Source: Pontibacter sp. HSC-14F20
GTDB lineage: Bacteria > Bacteroidota > Bacteroidia > Cytophagales > Hymenobacteraceae
Assembly: GCF_019599265.1 (NCBI RefSeq)
Contig: NZ_JAHZTC010000008.1
Span: 1 to 64,000, forward strand
Direction: 5' to 3'
DNA length: 64,000 nt
The notes beneath the pieces are model-generated. The model worked only from the letters and a program-made list of their open reading frames with translations, did not search any database and was not told the DNA's origin. Below are positions 62,300-64,000 of the stretch, in pieces (the stretch's first letter is position 1; each line of letters begins with the position of its first letter). Position numbers and translations under genes: made by a program.

Positions 62300-63808
62300 A
62301 TGAGAAAAAGTTTATATATACTTGGTATAGCTGCTCTCACACTGGTTTCAACTGGCTGTGAGAAGGAGTTCCTAGACGAGCAGCCTACTGCAGACATCAC
62401 GCCTGAGCTAATTTCTGAGGCGTCAGCTAAAGACCCTAAGCTCCTGAACGCCTATCTGTCGGGCATCTACTCTACTATGTACCTGACTGGTACGGGCGGC
62501 ACAACAGGGCATGATGACTTTGGTCAGAAAGGCTACGACATCTACATGGATATGCTTGCTTCGGACTTGGTGTTAGGTGGTGTAACTTACGGCTGGTATT
62601 CGGGTGTTGCCCGTTACCAGGTTACCCAAGACTTCACACAGAATGCTGCTTACATACCTTGGAGATACTACTACCGTATTATCTTTGCTGCAAACGGTTT
62701 GATTGAACTGCTGGAGTCAGCAGAAACCCTGACACCTCAGCAGAGCCAAGCCTTTGGACAAGCCAAAGCACTGCGAGCCTATGCTTACTTCTACTTGACG
62801 CAGCTTTACTCAAAAGGCTATGGTACTGGATCAGAAAAAATCCTGCCAGTATACACGGATACTAAAACGCCGTCTCAGCCTAAAAGTACCTCAGCTGAAG
62901 TTTTTGACCTTATCATAAGCGACCTTGAGGATGCCGTTGTAAGGCTAGAGGGTTACAGCAGAACTGCAGGAGCTAAGTTTGAGATAAACCAGAGTGTTGC
63001 CAAAGGACTGCTTTCTTATGCCCTGATGGCAAGAGGTACAGCTCAGGATCTCGCTCGTACAGCTCAGGTAACTGACGAAGTGATTGCAACTGGTGGATTC
63101 AAGCTGCTTGAGAAAGACGAAGTAGTAGCTATGTTTAACGAAGCTGGTCAACTTACTAATGGTTCGAAAGCTGGTTTCAACAATATAGCAAGCCCGAGCT
63201 GGATGTGGGGTATGGACTTAGTACTTGACTATGGTCTGAACCTAATCTCCTGGTGGGGTCAGGTGGATATGTTCTCATATAGCTATGCATGGGCAGGTGA
63301 TCCTAAGGAAATTGACCAGAACCTGTATGACGCTATCCGTGCAGATGATATCCGTAAGAAACAGTTTGGTGCTACTAATCTTCAGCCACGCAACAAATTC
63401 TTCGATCCTGCAAGAGTTATTGGCGGACAGCGTTACATCACGACCGACTACGTATACATGCGTATAGAAGAAATGTACCTGCTAAATGCTGAAGCCAAAG
63501 CGAAGATGGGGCAGGATGGTCCAGCTAGAGATCGTCTGAAAGAACTTCTAGCTAAACGCATAGAAGATTACAGCTATGTTGATAATTTAGCTGGTCAGGC
63601 GCTTGTTGATGAAATACATCTACAGACTCGTATCGAGCTGTGGGGTGAGGGTAAGTCATACCTGTCTTTGAAGCGTAACAAAACTTCAGTGACAAGAGGT
63701 GAAAACCATTTGTTCTTCCCGAACCAGACATTCACATGGGATGCCGATGAATTAACATTCAATATACCACAAGCAGAGGTTATTAATAACCCAGTGCTAA
63801 ACGACTAA
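62300..63808 (+). CDS. SusD/RagB-family surface lipoprotein
   Basis: The surface-exposed partner that caps the SusC channel and binds the substrate. The ATG at 62300 begins a lipoprotein signal ending LVSTGC (cysteine at about residue 20). The TPR-like helices include YRIIFAANGLIELLE, GQAKALRAYAYFYLTQLYSKGYG and the C-terminal RIELWGEGKSYLSLKRNKTSVTRG typical of the family. It starts 18 bp after susC. The substrate cannot be told; no polysaccharide-degrading enzymes follow in the window. Confidence 0.94.
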   Translation: MRKSLYILGIAALTLVSTGCEKEFLDEQPTADITPELISEASAKDPKLLNAYLSGIYSTMYLTGTGGTTGHDDFGQKGYDIYMDMLASDLVLGGVTYGWYSGVARYQVTQDFTQNAAYIPWRYYYRIIFAANGLIELLESAETLTPQQSQAFGQAKALRAYAYFYLTQLYSKGYGTGSEKILPVYTDTKTPSQPKSTSAEVFDLIISDLEDAVVRLEGYSRTAGAKFEINQSVAKGLLSYALMARGTAQDLARTAQVTDEVIATGGFKLLEKDEVVAMFNEAGQLTNGSKAGFNNIASPSWMWGMDLVLDYGLNLISWWGQVDMFSYSYAWAGDPKEIDQNLYDAIRADDIRKKQFGATNLQPRNKFFDPARVIGGQRYITTDYVYMRIEEMYLLNAEAKAKMGQDGPARDRLKELLAKRIEDYSYVDNLAGQALVDEIHLQTRIELWGEGKSYLSLKRNKTSVTRGENHLFFPNQTFTWDADELTFNIPQAEVINNPVLND

Positions 63809-63829
63809 TCTTTAGTTGTATAAAAATAG

Positions 63830-63865
63830 ATAAGCCGTCTTCGAAAGAGGACGGCTTATTTTTTT
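63830..63865 (+). terminator. Terminator of the susCD operon
   Basis: A 10-bp stem (ATAAGCCGTC with GACGGCTTAT) followed by seven T, 22 bp after the susD stop codon. Confidence 0.92.
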
Positions 63866-63925
63866 ATGTAAATTTATGGAAGAAGCATTGTGTTTAGGCC
63901 TTAACTGTAACATGACATATTCTAA

Positions 63926-64000
63926 ATGAGGAAATCCTATATCTATACCGCGCTCGGTGCGGCCTGCTTCTTGTCAGGTGCCTTTGTGATGAAGCTGGCT
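63926..64000 (+). CDS. Exported protein, 5' end only
   Basis: The ATG at 63926 opens a frame that continues past the window edge. The 25 visible residues are MRKSYIYTALGAACFLSGA and following, a signal peptide with a basic start and hydrophobic core. Nothing can be said about the mature protein. The stop upstream and clean signal make it credible. Confidence 0.55.
   Translation, partial: MRKSYIYTALGAACFLSGAFVMKLA

Noticed and set aside
1..64000. CRISPR arrays, tRNA and rRNA genes
   Set aside because: I looked for regularly spaced direct repeats, cloverleaf arms with CCA-type ends and rRNA-like conserved segments and saw none.

Overview
This 64 kb window is chromosomal DNA of a member of the Bacteroidota, most likely order Cytophagales and probably a Hymenobacteraceae/Pontibacter-like organism (inference). 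The evidence is a SusC/SusD pair and a second TonB receptor, promoters of the Bacteroidota type (TAnnTTTG instead of a sigma-70 -10 box), an alternative-family CcmD protein, many lipoproteins, and a broken lamin-tail-domain secreted protein. I saw no rRNA or tRNA gene, no CRISPR array and no prophage.

Layout. Positions 1-124 are the end of an IS1182-like element that runs off the left edge. 178-9164 holds purH, purN, small DUF genes, an AT-rich methyltransferase, a Fur-family regulator, a UbiA prenyltransferase, a cold-shock protein, a KdsC-like phosphatase, iscX and a ferredoxin, all on the minus strand. 9282-16419 holds a DUF2520 protein, an AT-rich glycosyltransferase and a cytochrome c maturation cluster (ccmB-ccmC-ccmD-ccmE-ccmF) whose CcmE carries the rare Cys (CxxxY) haem-binding motif. 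16668-26568 is a phosphate-acquisition block: a phosphate-type porin, pstSCAB-phoU, then a beta-helix lipoprotein and a TonB receptor. 27031-29744 holds moxR and small genes. 30017-31800 is a complete IS1182-like element, inverted relative to the left-edge copy. 31842-43040 holds tdk, recO, two FKBP lipoproteins, a DHH phosphoesterase, ndk, a TonB-domain protein, a LysM protein, an MFS transporter and a hydrolase. 43077-43566 is a decayed IS4-like remnant. Then come dxs, scpA, a flippase-like membrane protein, a FAD monooxygenase, a lone Mrr-type nuclease, asd, the lamin-tail pseudogene (52301-54969), a DEAD-box helicase, small membrane proteins and the susC/susD operon, with the first 25 codons of another exported protein at the right edge. 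Gene direction changes from almost all minus (left half) to mostly plus (right half).

The most striking signal is not a gene. The 7-mer GGTATAG/CTATACC (usually as AGGTATAG or CAGGTATAG) occurs about 100 times by hand count, inside and between genes, where about 8 are expected by chance. It is absent from the IS copies, rare in the susCD operon and absent from the AT-rich surface-polysaccharide genes. Inverted pairs of it form hairpins, including one in the pstS-pstC gap. It behaves like a HIP1-type or DNA-uptake-type genome signature. Other signals worth attention are both IS1182 copies sitting inside rho-independent terminator hairpins, a three-hairpin sRNA candidate at 26862-26966, and a decayed IS nested in a dispersed 24-25 bp palindromic repeat.
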